NCBI GenBank assembly: GCA_947378785.1
Contig: CANCLK010000004.1
Span: 1-64,000 of the forward strand
DNA from: Comamonadaceae bacterium
GTDB lineage: Bacteria > Pseudomonadota > Gammaproteobacteria > Burkholderiales > Burkholderiaceae_C
Reading direction: 5' to 3'
DNA: 64,000 bases
Position 1 is the first letter of the stretch. Each line of letters starts with the position of its first letter. The notes under the pieces were generated by a model. The model saw only the letters and a program-made list of their open reading frames with translations. It was not told where the DNA came from and ran no database searches. Positions 16,581 to 26,166 of this stretch are shown piece after piece. Position numbers and translations under genes: made by a program.

Positions 16581-17282
16581 TCAATGTCCTGCTGAATGCG
16601 CTTCCGAAGTGGCAGCGCGCCGAATCATGGACGCATGTTCTCGCCAAGCTTTTTGAAGCAGTGTGGACACTTCCTCGTCGCTGGTTTGCGGCATGACGTC
16701 ATACCAAAGACTGAGCGCATGGAAGGGCTCCGGCATGGCTGGGCAAACGACTTCATCTGCAACATCGCTCAAACTTTGGCAGCTGTCACGGGCGCCAACT
16801 GGCACAGCGACCACCAGACGCAATGGGTGCTGTTGACGCACGGCCACAGCTGCGGCGCGCATGGTGGCACCCGTCGCCAGCCCGTCATCGACCAATATCA
16901 CCGTGCGCCCGGCCATCTTGATCGGCGCGCGTTGCGCCCGGTACAACTGCTCTCGCCTGAGCAACTCATGTTGTTCCTTGGCTAATACGGCTGCAACAGC
17001 TTCCGGCGTTAGCGTGAAGCCGGGGAGGGGGTTCATCACGCGAACACCACCGCTGGCTATCGCTCCCATGGCGTATTCCTCATGACCCGGAATACCGAGC
17101 TTTCGCACCACAAAGATATCGAGGGGTGCATGCAGTGCTTGGGCTACTTCATATCCCACAGGAACACCGCCACGCGGCAGCGCTAAAACCAGCACATTGG
17201 GCTGATCTTTGTACTCGCTGAGATGCGTTGCCAGCGTGCGTCCCGCGTCATGGCGGTCACTGTAATAAGGTCGCGCCATCAT
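16581..17282 (-). CDS. Phosphoribosyltransferase family protein
   Basis: A 233-residue type I phosphoribosyltransferase-fold protein. The PRPP-binding loop is VILVDDGLATGATMRAA (about residues 129-145), and an N-terminal VLALPRGGVPVGYEVA (about 32-47) matches the stand-alone PRTases found beside dienelactone hydrolases. The C-terminus has HALSLWYDVMPQTSDEEV, typical of this subgroup. Its start overlaps the 3' end of the alpha/beta-hydrolase gene by 26 bases. Base specificity cannot be read from the sequence. Confidence 0.88.
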   Translation of the reverse strand: MMARPYYSDRHDAGRTLATHLSEYKDQPNVLVLALPRGGVPVGYEVAQALHAPLDIFVVRKLGIPGHEEYAMGAIASGGVRVMNPLPGFTLTPEAVAAVLAKEQHELLRREQLYRAQRAPIKMAGRTVILVDDGLATGATMRAAAVAVRQQHPLRLVVAVPVGARDSCQSLSDVADEVVCPAMPEPFHALSLWYDVMPQTSDEEVSTLLQKAWREHASMIRRAATSEAHSAGH

Positions 17283-18009
17283 CAGCTACTCTCCTTTTTT
17301 TATCGGCGGTCTGGTGAAGATAGCGATTGAACCAATCTGCGGCCAAATCAGACACCTGCTCTAGGGTGCCGGGCTCTTCAAAAAGATGGGTTGCGTGCGG
17401 CACGATCGCCAGTTTTTTTTCGCAGCGTAGAAAAGAGTAAGCGTCTTCGTTAAGCTCAACGACGCCGTGGTCATCCCCTCCCACAATCAGCAGTGTGGGC
17501 ACATGAAATTCGGCTAGTACCACCGGACCAGCCAAATCAGGCCGTCCGCCACGGGTGACCACGGCGGCCACGCGCTTTCCGAAGCGCGCCGCAGCAATCA
17601 ATGCGGCGGCGCTACCGGTGCTGGCACCAAAATAGCCGATCGGCATGTCTTTGAATTGATCTTGCACGAGGACCCACAGCGTGGCCTCTTGCATCCGCTG
17701 CGTCAGCAGGGAAATACTGAACCGATGTTCGCCTGTATGGGCGTCGGTTTGTTCTTCTGTTGCCGTCAGCAGATCAAACAGCAGCGTGCCAATGCCTGCG
17801 TTCTGCAAAACTCGCGCAACTTGCCGATTGCGAGCACTATGCCGGCCGCTACCGCTGCCGTGTGCAAACAGAACCAAGCCGTGAAAACCGACCGGTAACG
17901 TTAAGTCACCGTAGAGCCAAGCGTCTCCACATTGGATGCGTACTTCGGTTTGAACTACATCTTGAACTTGCCGTTCATTCAACAACGCATTCTTCAGTTT
18001 CACTCCCAT
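17257..18009 (-). CDS. Alpha/beta hydrolase, dienelactone hydrolase-like
   Basis: A 250-residue cytoplasmic alpha/beta hydrolase, first gene of the three-gene operon. It shows the oxyanion strand LVLFAHGSGSGRHSARN (about 46-62) and a nucleophile elbow of the form GYFGASTGSAAAL (about 127-139), where Ser replaces the usual GxSxG order as GASTGS. The acid is probably in LLIVGGDDHGVVEL and the His in ATHLFEEPGTLE. No signal peptide. This hydrolase-PRTase-erythromycin-esterase set is recurrent but its metabolic role is not established. Confidence 0.85.
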   Translation of the reverse strand: MGVKLKNALLNERQVQDVVQTEVRIQCGDAWLYGDLTLPVGFHGLVLFAHGSGSGRHSARNRQVARVLQNAGIGTLLFDLLTATEEQTDAHTGEHRFSISLLTQRMQEATLWVLVQDQFKDMPIGYFGASTGSAAALIAAARFGKRVAAVVTRGGRPDLAGPVVLAEFHVPTLLIVGGDDHGVVELNEDAYSFLRCEKKLAIVPHATHLFEEPGTLEQVSDLAADWFNRYLHQTADKKRRVADDGATLLQ

Positions 18010-18101
18010 GCCCCAACCCCTCCTGCCCGCAATCTAAATGCGGTGCGCTGGGGCACTGCGTCAGTGCAGGCGCAAGAACGTGTAGGAGGACGCGTAGGAA
18101 G

Positions 18102-18133
18102 ACCCTGAGAGGCGTCTCAGCAATATCAGGGTG
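18102..18133 (-). terminator. Possible terminator hairpin at the 3' end of argA
   Basis: CTGAGA-GGCG-TCTCAG (18105-18120) is a perfect 6-bp stem with a 4-base loop, and an alternative 7-bp stem joins ACCCTGA (18102-18108) with TCAGGGT (18127-18133) across the argA stop codon. There is no clear T-run, so function as an intrinsic terminator is uncertain. Confidence 0.35.
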
Positions 18134-19478
18134 GCAGGATTTTGACCAGCACCTGGCTTTTGCGGTTCAGGTTGTATTTGCGCTTGCGCGCTTCCGGCAA
18201 CCAGTCCAAATCCACTGGTTTGAAGCCGCGCTTGAGGAACCAGTGCATGGTACGGGTGGTGAGCACGAAAATACTTTGCAGGCCAATGGCGCGTGCCCGC
18301 TGCTCGATCCGCTTGAGAATGCGTTCGCCGTCACCTTGACTTTGGCTGTGAGGTGTCACCGTGAGCGCTGCCATCTCGCCCGTTTTAGATTCGGTGTAAG
18401 GGTAGAGCGCGGCGCAACCAAAGATCACGCCATCATGCTCAATCACTGTGTAGTGACCCGCATCGCGCTCCATCTCAGTTCGGTCGCGTTTGACCAATGT
18501 GCCGTCTTTTTCGTACGGTTCGATCAGTTGCAAAATGCCGCCGACATCGTCCACCGTGGCTTCGCGCAGGCTCTCTAACTTTTCATCTATTACCATGGTG
18601 CCGATGCCGTCGTGAACATAGATTTCCAGCAGCACCGAGCCATCCGTAGCGAAAGGCAAAATGTGGCTGCGCTCAACCCCGTTCTGACAGGCCTTGACGC
18701 AATGCTGCAAGTAAAAAGCGGTGTCGCTTGGCTGCTGGGCGTTTGGTAAGTCGGCCAGCAACTTTTTGGCCGCAGCCAAAGGCAGTTCGGTGTCTATCGG
18801 GTTCTCGTCACTTTCAGGCTCGGACGGGTTCATGCGAAGGCCCGGGATCTCCGTTAGGAAAATCAGTTTGTCGGCCTTCAACTCTATGGCCACGCTGGTC
18901 GCGACTTCTTCCATGGTCAGGTTGAAGGCTTCGCCGGTGGGCGAAAAACCGAACGGCGACAGCAACACCATCGACCCGAATTCAAGCGTCTGCTGGATGC
19001 CCACCGTGTCCACTTTCCGGACCAAGCCCGAATGCTTGAAGTCAATGCCGTCGACGATGCCAACGGGCCGCGCGGTGATGAAGTTGCCAGAAATCACCCG
19101 CACCGTTGAACCGGCCATGGGGGTGTTGGGCAAACCTTGGCTGAAGGCGGCTTCTATTTCGTAACGCAGCTGGCCGGCAGCCTCTTGCGCGCAGTCCAGC
19201 GCCACCGAGTCAGTGATGCGCATGCCATGCGAGTACTGCGCGGCGTGGCCTTTGGCTGCCAGTTGCTCATTGACCTGCGGTCTGAATCCATGCACCAGCA
19301 CGATCTTCACCCCCATGCTTTGAATCAGGGCCAAGTCTTGTGCAATGTGTGCGAGCTTGCCGGCCGCGATGGCTTCCCCCGCCATGGCGACCACAAATGT
19401 CTTGCCGCGGTGGAGGTGGATGTACGGCGCCACCGAGCGAAACCAAGGTACAAAGGTAAAATTAAAAACGGCGGACAT
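18126..19478 (-). CDS. argA: N-acetylglutamate synthase
   Basis: First enzyme of arginine biosynthesis, making N-acetylglutamate from glutamate and acetyl-CoA; about 450 residues. An N-terminal amino-acid-kinase-like domain, the arginine-sensing part, holds KIVLVHGFRPQVNEQL and LLSPFGFSPTGEAFNL. A C-terminal GNAT domain has GCAALYPYTESKTGEMAALTV and the acetyl-CoA loop SQSQGDGERIL. The start at 19478 (MSAVFNFTFVPWFR) is the standard ArgA N-terminus. It is divergent from hrpA, with 104 bp between for both promoters. Confidence 0.95.
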   Translation of the reverse strand: MSAVFNFTFVPWFRSVAPYIHLHRGKTFVVAMAGEAIAAGKLAHIAQDLALIQSMGVKIVLVHGFRPQVNEQLAAKGHAAQYSHGMRITDSVALDCAQEAAGQLRYEIEAAFSQGLPNTPMAGSTVRVISGNFITARPVGIVDGIDFKHSGLVRKVDTVGIQQTLEFGSMVLLSPFGFSPTGEAFNLTMEEVATSVAIELKADKLIFLTEIPGLRMNPSEPESDENPIDTELPLAAAKKLLADLPNAQQPSDTAFYLQHCVKACQNGVERSHILPFATDGSVLLEIYVHDGIGTMVIDEKLESLREATVDDVGGILQLIEPYEKDGTLVKRDRTEMERDAGHYTVIEHDGVIFGCAALYPYTESKTGEMAALTVTPHSQSQGDGERILKRIEQRARAIGLQSIFVLTTRTMHWFLKRGFKPVDLDWLPEARKRKYNLNRKSQVLVKILPP

Positions 19479-19582
19479 GGGCTGTTCTGGTGATGAAAGT
19501 GGAATCTTTGAAGGACGGCTTCTGAACGGATAATGTGCAGCCGCCCCCACGTTTTTCACCGATTTTCACCTAAGTTGCCTGC

Positions 19583-22500
19583 TTGTCTGCTATTTCACCT
19601 CCTGCCTTGATCATTGAGTTCCCCGAATCGCTACCGGTGTCGGGGAAGCGCGACGAAATCACCGCCGCCATTGCAGCGCATCAAGTGGTCATCGTGTGTG
19701 GTGAAACCGGCTCAGGCAAGACCACGCAGCTGCCCAAAATCGCGCTGGCCATGGGACGCGGCAAGCTCAATTACCCGGGCGGGCGTGGCCCTCTGATTGG
19801 TCACACGCAACCCCGGCGGATAGCGGCCTCCAGTGTGGCGAAGCGTATTGCCGAAGAACTCAAGACGACACTCGGTGACGTTGTCGGCTACAAGGTGCGC
19901 TTTCAAGATCGGTTGAGCCGCGACGCCTCGGTCAAGCTCATGACCGACGGCATTTTGTTGGCTGAGACGCAGACCGATCCACTGCTCAAAAACTACGACA
20001 CCATCATCATTGACGAGGCGCATGAGCGCAGCTTGAACATTGACTTTTTACTGGGCTATCTGCGTCAGTTACTGCCGCGCCGGCCCGACCTCAAAGTCAT
20101 CATCACCTCCGCGACGATTGATGCGCAACGCTTCGCAGATTACTTCGCGTCGAGCAAAGGTCCTGCGCCTGTGATCATGGTGTCGGGCCGGATGTTCCCG
20201 GTGGAGCAGCGCTATCGGCCTTACGAAGAGTCGCGCGACTACGACTTGAATGACGCGATTGCCGATGGCGTGGATGAACTTTGGCGCAGCCCGCACAGCG
20301 CCGGTGACATTCTGGTGTTCTTGCCCGGCGAACGCGAAATTCGGGAAGCCGCTGATCACTTGCGTAAACACCTCAGCCACCAGCCGCTGCTGCGCAATGC
20401 CGACGTGCTGCCGCTGTTTGCGCGCCTGAGCCAAGCCGAGCAAGACCAAATTTTTGAAGGCCACAACGGCAGACGCATTGTGCTGGCCACCAATGTGGCC
20501 GAAACCTCGCTGACGGTGCCTGGCATTCGCTATGTGATTGACGCTGGCACAGCGCGCGTCAAGCGCTACAGCTTCAGAAACAAGGTCGAGCAGCTGATGG
20601 TCGAGCCGATTTCGCAGGCGGCAGCGAACCAGCGCGCTGGTCGTTGCGGTCGGGTGGCTGATGGTATTTGTATTCGTCTGTACGACGAGCAGGACTTTTT
20701 GGGCCGAGCGCGTTTCACAGATCCGGAAATTTTGCGGAGCTCGCTAGCGGCTGTGATTCTGCGCATGAAGGCCTTGCACTTGGGCGCGGTGGAAGCCTTT
20801 GCCTTCATCGAGCCACCGCAGGGGCGCGCCATTGCCGACGGCTACCAGCTGCTGGCCGAGCTGGGCGCTGTCGACGACGAGAACGAACTCACCCCGGTGG
20901 GTCGGACGCTGGCCAAGCTGCCGCTAGACCCGCGCGTGGGCCGCATGATTCTTGAGGCCCGCGACCGGCAGGCGCTCGACGAGGTGATGGTCATTGCCAG
21001 TGCGCTCAGCGTCCAAGACGTGCGCGACCGGCCGATGGACAAGCAGACGCAGGCAGACCAAGCGCACGCCAAGTTTGATGACGAGAAAAGCGAGTTCGCC
21101 GGTTATTTGAAGCTGTGGAAATGGCTGGGTGATTCGCGTGGCGGTCATGCGGCGGAACACAAGCTCTCGAACCGCCAATACGAAAACCTGCTGCGTGAGA
21201 ACTTCGTCAACATCCGCCGCGTGCGCGAATGGCGTGACATCCACTCGCAGCTGCACAGCGTCATTGGCGAGCAAGGTTGGCAGATCAACAGCAAGCCGGC
21301 CAGCTACGAGCAGTTGCACTTGTCGATGCTCTGCGGGCTGCTGGGCAACTTGGGCTACAAAGCCGAAGACGAGGAGGCCTATCTGGGCGCGCGCGGCATC
21401 CGCTTCTACCGACACCCCGGCGCCAAGTTGAGCAAAAAACCGGGCCGTTGGATTGTGGCTGCCGAGCTGGTGGAAACCACGCGCTTGTTTGGCCGCGGCA
21501 TTGCCAACATCGAGCCGCAATGGGTGGAGCAGGTCGCAGGGCACTTGCTCAAGAAACAGCTGCTGGATCCGCATTGGGAGAAAAAAGCCGCACAAGCCAC
21601 GGCCCTGGAGCGTGCCACGCTGTATGGCTTGGTGATCTACAACGGCCGTCGCGTCAACTTCGGCCGAGTTGACCCGGTGGGCGCCCGTGAAATATTCATT
21701 CGTGAAGCGCTGGTGGCCGGCAACTGGGACACCAAACTGCCATTTCTGGCGGCCAATCAAAAGCTCATCATTCAGGTGCAAGACTTGGAACACAAAGCAC
21801 GCCGTCAAGACGTGCTCGTCGATGAAGAGTTGATCTACGCTTTTTACGACCAGCAATTACCGACGGATATTTGCACCGGAGCCGGTTGCGAGCACTGGTA
21901 CAAAGATGAAGTCAAAAAGCAGCCGCAGTTGCTGTTGCTGTCGCGTGAAGAACTCATGCGCCATGAAGCCGCAGGCATCACCACGCAGGCCTTTCCTAAA
22001 ACCTTGCGACTAGGCGGCGTGGATTGCAGCGTGAGTTACCTGCATGAACCTGGGGATGCGAAAGATGGCGTGACGGTTGAAGTGCCGCTGTTTGCCTTGA
22101 ACCAAGTCAATGACGAGCGCTGTGAATGGTTGGTGCCGGGTTTGCTCAAGGACAAGATTCAGGCGCTCATCAAAACGCTGCATCAGCGTCCGCGCTCGCG
22201 GCTGGTGCCTTTGCCAGAAACCGCTGCGCGCATGGCGGCTGATTTGCTGCAGACCGATAAATGGGGCGGTGGTTCGCTCACCGATGCGGTGCTGAAATGG
22301 GTGCGCGATGCCACCTCGCTGGACATCAAGCGCAACGACATGAAGCTCGACATGTTGCCGCCGCATCTGTTCATGAACTTCCGGGTCGTCGACGAACATG
22401 GCCGTCAACTCGGCTTGGGGCGCAATCTAGGGGCGCTCAAGGGCGATTTGGGAACGCAGGCGCGCGGGGCCTTTCAAGCGCTGGCCGGTCTCAAAAATCT

Positions 22501-23488
22501 CAAGGTGGCGCCAACGGTTGACGCACCGAACGCAGCGACGTCAGACGCCGCAAGCAAGGCACACGGTGCACATCCGGCTGCGTCCAAAGCGGCTGCATCC
22601 GTGCCTAAAAGTCCGGACCGTTACACCAGCTGGAGCTTCGGTGAATTGCCCGAGCTCATGGAAATCCGCAAGGGGTCACAAACGCTCATCGGCTTTCCGG
22701 CGCTGATGGACTTGGGCGACGCGGTGACGATAGAGGTCTTTGACGAGCCCGACATGGCGGCGGCCAAGCACCGGGCTGGGTTGCGTCGCTTGTTTTCTTT
22801 GCAAATCAAAGACGCACTGAAGTACCTTGAAAAGAATTTGCCTGATCTTCAAAAAACAGCGACGGCTTACATGCTGGTCGGCCGCGCGGCAGACAACTCT
22901 GGCGGCGGCACGCTTGAAGAATTGCGCACACAGATCATCGACGTCGCCTTGGATCGGGCTTTTCTGGTGGAGCCCTTGCCCACAGGCGAGGCCGAGTTTA
23001 AAAAACGGGTGGACGACGGACGTGGCCGTTTGACCTTGATCGCCAGCGAAGTAGCGCGTCTCGCCGCCAGCATCTTGATGGAATTCGCCGCCGCTCAACG
23101 CAAGATCAAAGACACTAAAAATGCTGCTGAAGCGTCAGCCGATGCAGCGCAGCAGTTGCAGCGTTTGGTACCCAAACGTTTTTTAATGACGACGCCCTAT
23201 GGGCAACTGCAGCACTTCCCGCGCTACCTGAAAGCCATCACCTTGCGCTTGGAAAAATGGCGCGCTGACCCGGCACGAGACACCGCCCGACTGGCGGAGA
23301 TGAAACTCCAAGAGCAGCGCTATTGGCGGCTTGTGGCCGACCGCAAAGGTGCGGTGGATGTGCGCATGCAGGAATACCGCTGGCTGCTGGAAGAGTTGAG
23401 GGTGAGCTTTTTTGCGCAGGAATTGCGCACGCCGCAGCCGGTGAGCGCGAAGCGCTTAGACAAGGCCTGGGGTCAGATCAATTCGTGA
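19583..23488 (+). CDS. hrpA: ATP-dependent RNA helicase HrpA
   Basis: DEAH-box RNA helicase of 1301 residues, the usual length for HrpA. It shows motif I GETGSGKTTQL (about 41-51), motif Ia HTQPRRIAA, motif II IIIDEAHERS, motif III ITSATIDAQRF and motif VI QRAGRCGRV. The helicase-associated, OB-fold and large C-terminal DUF3418 domains follow. A low-complexity Ala/Ser/Lys linker (about 985-1010) lies within the C-terminal half. The start is a TTG at 19583 with no obvious ribosome site; no ATG is available before the conserved start of the helicase core. In E. coli HrpA acts on stalled ribosomes and mRNA processing; the same role here is inferred from homology. Confidence 0.94.
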   Translation: MSAISPPALIIEFPESLPVSGKRDEITAAIAAHQVVIVCGETGSGKTTQLPKIALAMGRGKLNYPGGRGPLIGHTQPRRIAASSVAKRIAEELKTTLGDVVGYKVRFQDRLSRDASVKLMTDGILLAETQTDPLLKNYDTIIIDEAHERSLNIDFLLGYLRQLLPRRPDLKVIITSATIDAQRFADYFASSKGPAPVIMVSGRMFPVEQRYRPYEESRDYDLNDAIADGVDELWRSPHSAGDILVFLPGEREIREAADHLRKHLSHQPLLRNADVLPLFARLSQAEQDQIFEGHNGRRIVLATNVAETSLTVPGIRYVIDAGTARVKRYSFRNKVEQLMVEPISQAAANQRAGRCGRVADGICIRLYDEQDFLGRARFTDPEILRSSLAAVILRMKALHLGAVEAFAFIEPPQGRAIADGYQLLAELGAVDDENELTPVGRTLAKLPLDPRVGRMILEARDRQALDEVMVIASALSVQDVRDRPMDKQTQADQAHAKFDDEKSEFAGYLKLWKWLGDSRGGHAAEHKLSNRQYENLLRENFVNIRRVREWRDIHSQLHSVIGEQGWQINSKPASYEQLHLSMLCGLLGNLGYKAEDEEAYLGARGIRFYRHPGAKLSKKPGRWIVAAELVETTRLFGRGIANIEPQWVEQVAGHLLKKQLLDPHWEKKAAQATALERATLYGLVIYNGRRVNFGRVDPVGAREIFIREALVAGNWDTKLPFLAANQKLIIQVQDLEHKARRQDVLVDEELIYAFYDQQLPTDICTGAGCEHWYKDEVKKQPQLLLLSREELMRHEAAGITTQAFPKTLRLGGVDCSVSYLHEPGDAKDGVTVEVPLFALNQVNDERCEWLVPGLLKDKIQALIKTLHQRPRSRLVPLPETAARMAADLLQTDKWGGGSLTDAVLKWVRDATSLDIKRNDMKLDMLPPHLFMNFRVVDEHGRQLGLGRNLGALKGDLGTQARGAFQALAGLKNLKVAPTVDAPNAATSDAASKAHGAHPAASKAAASVPKSPDRYTSWSFGELPELMEIRKGSQTLIGFPALMDLGDAVTIEVFDEPDMAAAKHRAGLRRLFSLQIKDALKYLEKNLPDLQKTATAYMLVGRAADNSGGGTLEELRTQIIDVALDRAFLVEPLPTGEAEFKKRVDDGRGRLTLIASEVARLAASILMEFAAAQRKIKDTKNAAEASADAAQQLQRLVPKRFLMTTPYGQLQHFPRYLKAITLRLEKWRADPARDTARLAEMKLQEQRYWRLVADRKGAVDVRMQEYRWLLEELRVSFFAQELRTPQPVSAKRLDKAWGQINS

Positions 23489-23492
23489 TCAG

Positions 23493-23545
23493 TGGATTGC
23501 CGCGCTGCGCTCGCAATGACGAAAACGCACGGTTCGCAATGACGC
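23493..23545. repeat. Dispersed hairpin repeat with second partial copy
   Basis: GGATTGC-CGCGCTGCGCTC-GCAATGACG (23494-23521) is an imperfect palindrome of the sort found many times between genes in Comamonadaceae and other proteobacteria. The right arm TCGCAATGACG occurs again at 23534-23544 (separated by 12 bases). It lies between the convergent hrpA and aminotransferase genes and may act as a two-way terminator. Confidence 0.55.
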
Positions 23546-23549
23546 GAAT

Positions 23550-24764
23550 TCAAAGCTTCGCCAGTCGCGCCAAGGCTGCCTTCAGCGTGTCGTCTTTTTT
23601 GGCGAAGCAAAAGCGCACCACGCGTTGGTCAAAGGCGTTGCCGTAGAAAGCGGACAGCGGAATGGCTGCGACGCCTATCTCGGTCGTCAGCCACTTGCAG
23701 AAGTCGGCCTCGCCCAAGTCGCTGACCTCAGAAATATCGACGCACTGGAAGTACGTGCCCTCACTTGGCAAGAGTTTGAAACGTGTGGCCGCCAGACCTT
23801 CTTGAAACAGGTCGCGTTTGCGCTGGTAAAACGCTGGTAGTTCAAGGTAAGCGGCAGGCTTGTCCATGTAGCTGGCCAGCGCGTATTGGACCGGCGTGTT
23901 GACCGTGAACACATTGAACTGATGCACTTTTCGGAACTCTGCCGTGAGCGCTGCGGGCGCCGCCACATAGCCAACTTTCCAGCCGGTGACGTGGTACGTT
24001 TTGCCAAAACTGCTGACCACAAATGCCCGTGACGCCAAACCTGGAAAGCGGGCTGCGCTGTGGTGCATGGCGCCCAGCGCAGCGTCAAACACCATGTGTT
24101 CGTAGACCTCATCGCTGATGAGTAGTATTTCGGTTGGTGCCAGCAAAGTTTGCAGCTTCAACATCTCCGCTTCCGTCCACACCGTCGCGCTAGGGTTGTG
24201 GGGTGAATTGATGATGATGGCGCGCGTTTGAGGGCTGATAGCGGCGGCAATCTTGACGAAGTCAGGACGAAAGGTACCGGGCGTCAGCGGCACCCGTACC
24301 ACTTGGCCACCAGCCAATTCGATGTTCGGCACATAGCTGTCGTAGCAGGGTTCCAACACGATGACTTCGTCACCCGGATGCACGATGGCCAAGATGATTG
24401 TGATGATGGCCTGCGTGGCTCCGGCCGTCACAGTGATTTCGGTGTTGGGGTTGTAGTTGCGGCCGTGCAGTGTTTGAATTTTGGTCGCAATGGCTTCGCG
24501 TAACACGGGAACGCCGGTCATCGGTGGGTACTGGTTCAGGCCGCGCTGCATAGCGTCTGTGACGGCGTTGACCAGTGCCGGATCGCATTCAAAATCGGGG
24601 AACCCTTGCCCCAGATTGACCGCATTTTTTTCCGTGGCCAGCGCCGACATGACGGTGAAGATGGTGGTGCCAACGTTGGGTAGGCGGCTTGTCAGCGTGG
24701 GCGTGTGCTCGCGCACAGCGGCAGAAGATGTCATTGGGGTCATGGCTTCAAACTTCGTCGTCAT
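23550..24764 (-). CDS. Methionine aminotransferase-like class I/II PLP enzyme
   Basis: Fold-type I aminotransferase of 404 residues, resembling E. coli YbdL / kynurenine-type transaminases. Substrate and cofactor segments are VNLGQGFPDFECDP (about 48-61), TAGATQAI, INSPHNPSATVWT and the PLP-lysine region SSFGKTYHVTGWKVGY (about 254-269). The carboxylate-binding Arg lies in VVRFCFAKKDDTL. The start at 24764 overlaps the cysB stop by 17 bases; ATG codons at 24743 and 24734 are alternatives. Position behind cysB would suit a role in sulfur amino acid metabolism, which is inference. Confidence 0.9.
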   Translation of the reverse strand: MTTKFEAMTPMTSSAAVREHTPTLTSRLPNVGTTIFTVMSALATEKNAVNLGQGFPDFECDPALVNAVTDAMQRGLNQYPPMTGVPVLREAIATKIQTLHGRNYNPNTEITVTAGATQAIITIILAIVHPGDEVIVLEPCYDSYVPNIELAGGQVVRVPLTPGTFRPDFVKIAAAISPQTRAIIINSPHNPSATVWTEAEMLKLQTLLAPTEILLISDEVYEHMVFDAALGAMHHSAARFPGLASRAFVVSSFGKTYHVTGWKVGYVAAPAALTAEFRKVHQFNVFTVNTPVQYALASYMDKPAAYLELPAFYQRKRDLFQEGLAATRFKLLPSEGTYFQCVDISEVSDLGEADFCKWLTTEIGVAAIPLSAFYGNAFDQRVVRFCFAKKDDTLKAALARLAKL

Positions 24765-25692
24765 GGAGGCGGCCAGACATGGCCCTGGCGATCTGGTCGC
24801 GGGTTAGCTTGTCGCTCACCAATTCAGCAAACTTGTAAACAAAATTGCGCAGGTAGGCGCTGCGTTTGAAGGCCACCCGCGCGACATTCATGCCAAAGAG
24901 TTGGCCTGCCGGCAGGCAGATCAGGTCAGCGTTGGTGCCATCGTCTTTCATGGCCATTTCAGCCACGATCCCGACACCCAGACCGAGCCTCACATACGTC
25001 TTGATGACGTCGGAGTCAATCGCTTCGAGGGCAATGCGTGGGTGCAGGCGCTTGGCGGTAAAGGCTTCGTCGATCTTGGTGCGACCGGTGAACGACGGGT
25101 GGTAAGTGATCAGGGGTTGCTCGGCCAGTTCTTCCAACGTGATGTTGGTTTGCCGCGCCAACGGGTGGTCAGCGGGCATCACCAGCATGTGCTGCCACTC
25201 GTAGCACGGCAGGGTGATCAGTTCGTCGTAATGGTCAAGGGACTCGGTCGCTATCCCGATCTCCGCCACCTCGTCGATCAGCATGCGGGCGACTTGGTCG
25301 GGCGAGCCCTGATGCAGGCTGACGTTGACTTTGGGGAAGGCTTCGCGCAGCCGCGCCACGGGTTGTGGCAACACATAACGGGCTTGCGTGTGGGTGGTGG
25401 CAATCGACAAGGTGCCGCTGTCTTGGGCTGAAAACTGCTCGCCGATGCGCTTCAGATTACCGACCTCTCGCATGATGAGTTCAATGCTTTTCAAGACATG
25501 CTGGCCGGGTTCGGTCACGCGCTTCAGGCGTTTTCCGTGGCGGGCAAAGATTTCCACGCCCAACTCCTCTTCCAGTTCAATGATGGCTTTGGACACGCCT
25601 GGCTGCGAGGTGTGCAGGGCACGGGCTGTCTCAGTCAAATTCAAGTTGCGGCGCACGGCCTCTTGGACGAAGCGAAACTGATGAAGATTCAT
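24748..25692 (-). CDS. cysB: LysR-type regulator CysB
   Basis: Transcription activator of cysteine biosynthesis genes; 314 residues. N-terminal winged helix-turn-helix MNLHQFRFVQEAVRRNLNL through TSQPGVSKAIIELEEELG, followed by an effector domain with SIATTHTQARYVLP (inducer loop of CysB) and YHPSFTGRTKID (about 195-206), both diagnostic for the CysB/Cbl branch. It should respond to N-acetylserine and control the cys operon at 5.7-11.8 kb, where a 16-base palindrome precedes the promoter. It is followed, with overlap, by the aminotransferase. Confidence 0.92.
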   Translation of the reverse strand: MNLHQFRFVQEAVRRNLNLTETARALHTSQPGVSKAIIELEEELGVEIFARHGKRLKRVTEPGQHVLKSIELIMREVGNLKRIGEQFSAQDSGTLSIATTHTQARYVLPQPVARLREAFPKVNVSLHQGSPDQVARMLIDEVAEIGIATESLDHYDELITLPCYEWQHMLVMPADHPLARQTNITLEELAEQPLITYHPSFTGRTKIDEAFTAKRLHPRIALEAIDSDVIKTYVRLGLGVGIVAEMAMKDDGTNADLICLPAGQLFGMNVARVAFKRSAYLRNFVYKFAELVSDKLTRDQIARAMSGRLHDDEV

Positions 25693-25781
25693 AACAAATA
25701 CAGGCTGATCGGGGGTTTCATTATGCCATTTTCGCGCTAAAGAAGTCCGTTGATATGTCGCCCGCTAAAGCTGATAGCCGC

Positions 25782-26141
25782 TCAGCGCAGGGCAATATCG
25801 GCCATCAGCGCCGTCAGCTGTGGTGACTCGCCAGCCGTCGGCAGCAACTCCAGCAGCAGTTCCGGGTGTGCCGTGCGAATCTCCTCAATGATGAGCGGCA
25901 GGTCTTCGCGAGCGTGTTTACCTACGCCGAGAAAGAGCGGGAAGATACGGATGTGCATCACGCCAGCGGCGATGAATGCAGCGGCTGCTTCGGGCAGGCT
26001 GGGCACGCACAGCTCCAGGTAAGCGCAGCTGACTTGCACGTTTTGATCACGCGACTGAATCTCTGCTGCAACGGCCTCGATGGGGAGGCGCCAGAGCGGG
26101 TCTCTGGAACCATGGGCAAACAAGATGATGGCGGGTTTCAT
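25782..26141 (-). CDS. Sirohydrochlorin chelatase, short CbiX/SirB type
   Basis: A protein of about 119 residues forming a single CbiX half-domain, the length of the small homodimeric CbiX^S chelatases. It has the N-terminal metal-site His in ILFAHGSRDPLW and the second conserved His region in RIFPLFLGVGKHAREDLP. It would insert iron (or cobalt) into sirohydrochlorin; iron would give siroheme for CysI. It lies just upstream of lptG on the map and 90 bp after cysB. The ATG at 26141 is used; the frame extends to a TTG at 26153. Confidence 0.85.
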   Translation of the reverse strand: MKPAIILFAHGSRDPLWRLPIEAVAAEIQSRDQNVQVSCAYLELCVPSLPEAAAAFIAAGVMHIRIFPLFLGVGKHAREDLPLIIEEIRTAHPELLLELLPTAGESPQLTALMADIALR

Positions 26142-26166
26142 GGGCGTCTTCAAAGGGGTTTCACTT

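Noticed and set aside
20924..21856. 310-codon open frame antisense to hrpA
   Set aside because: It lies wholly inside a helicase with clear motifs and shows no family features; a high-G+C shadow.
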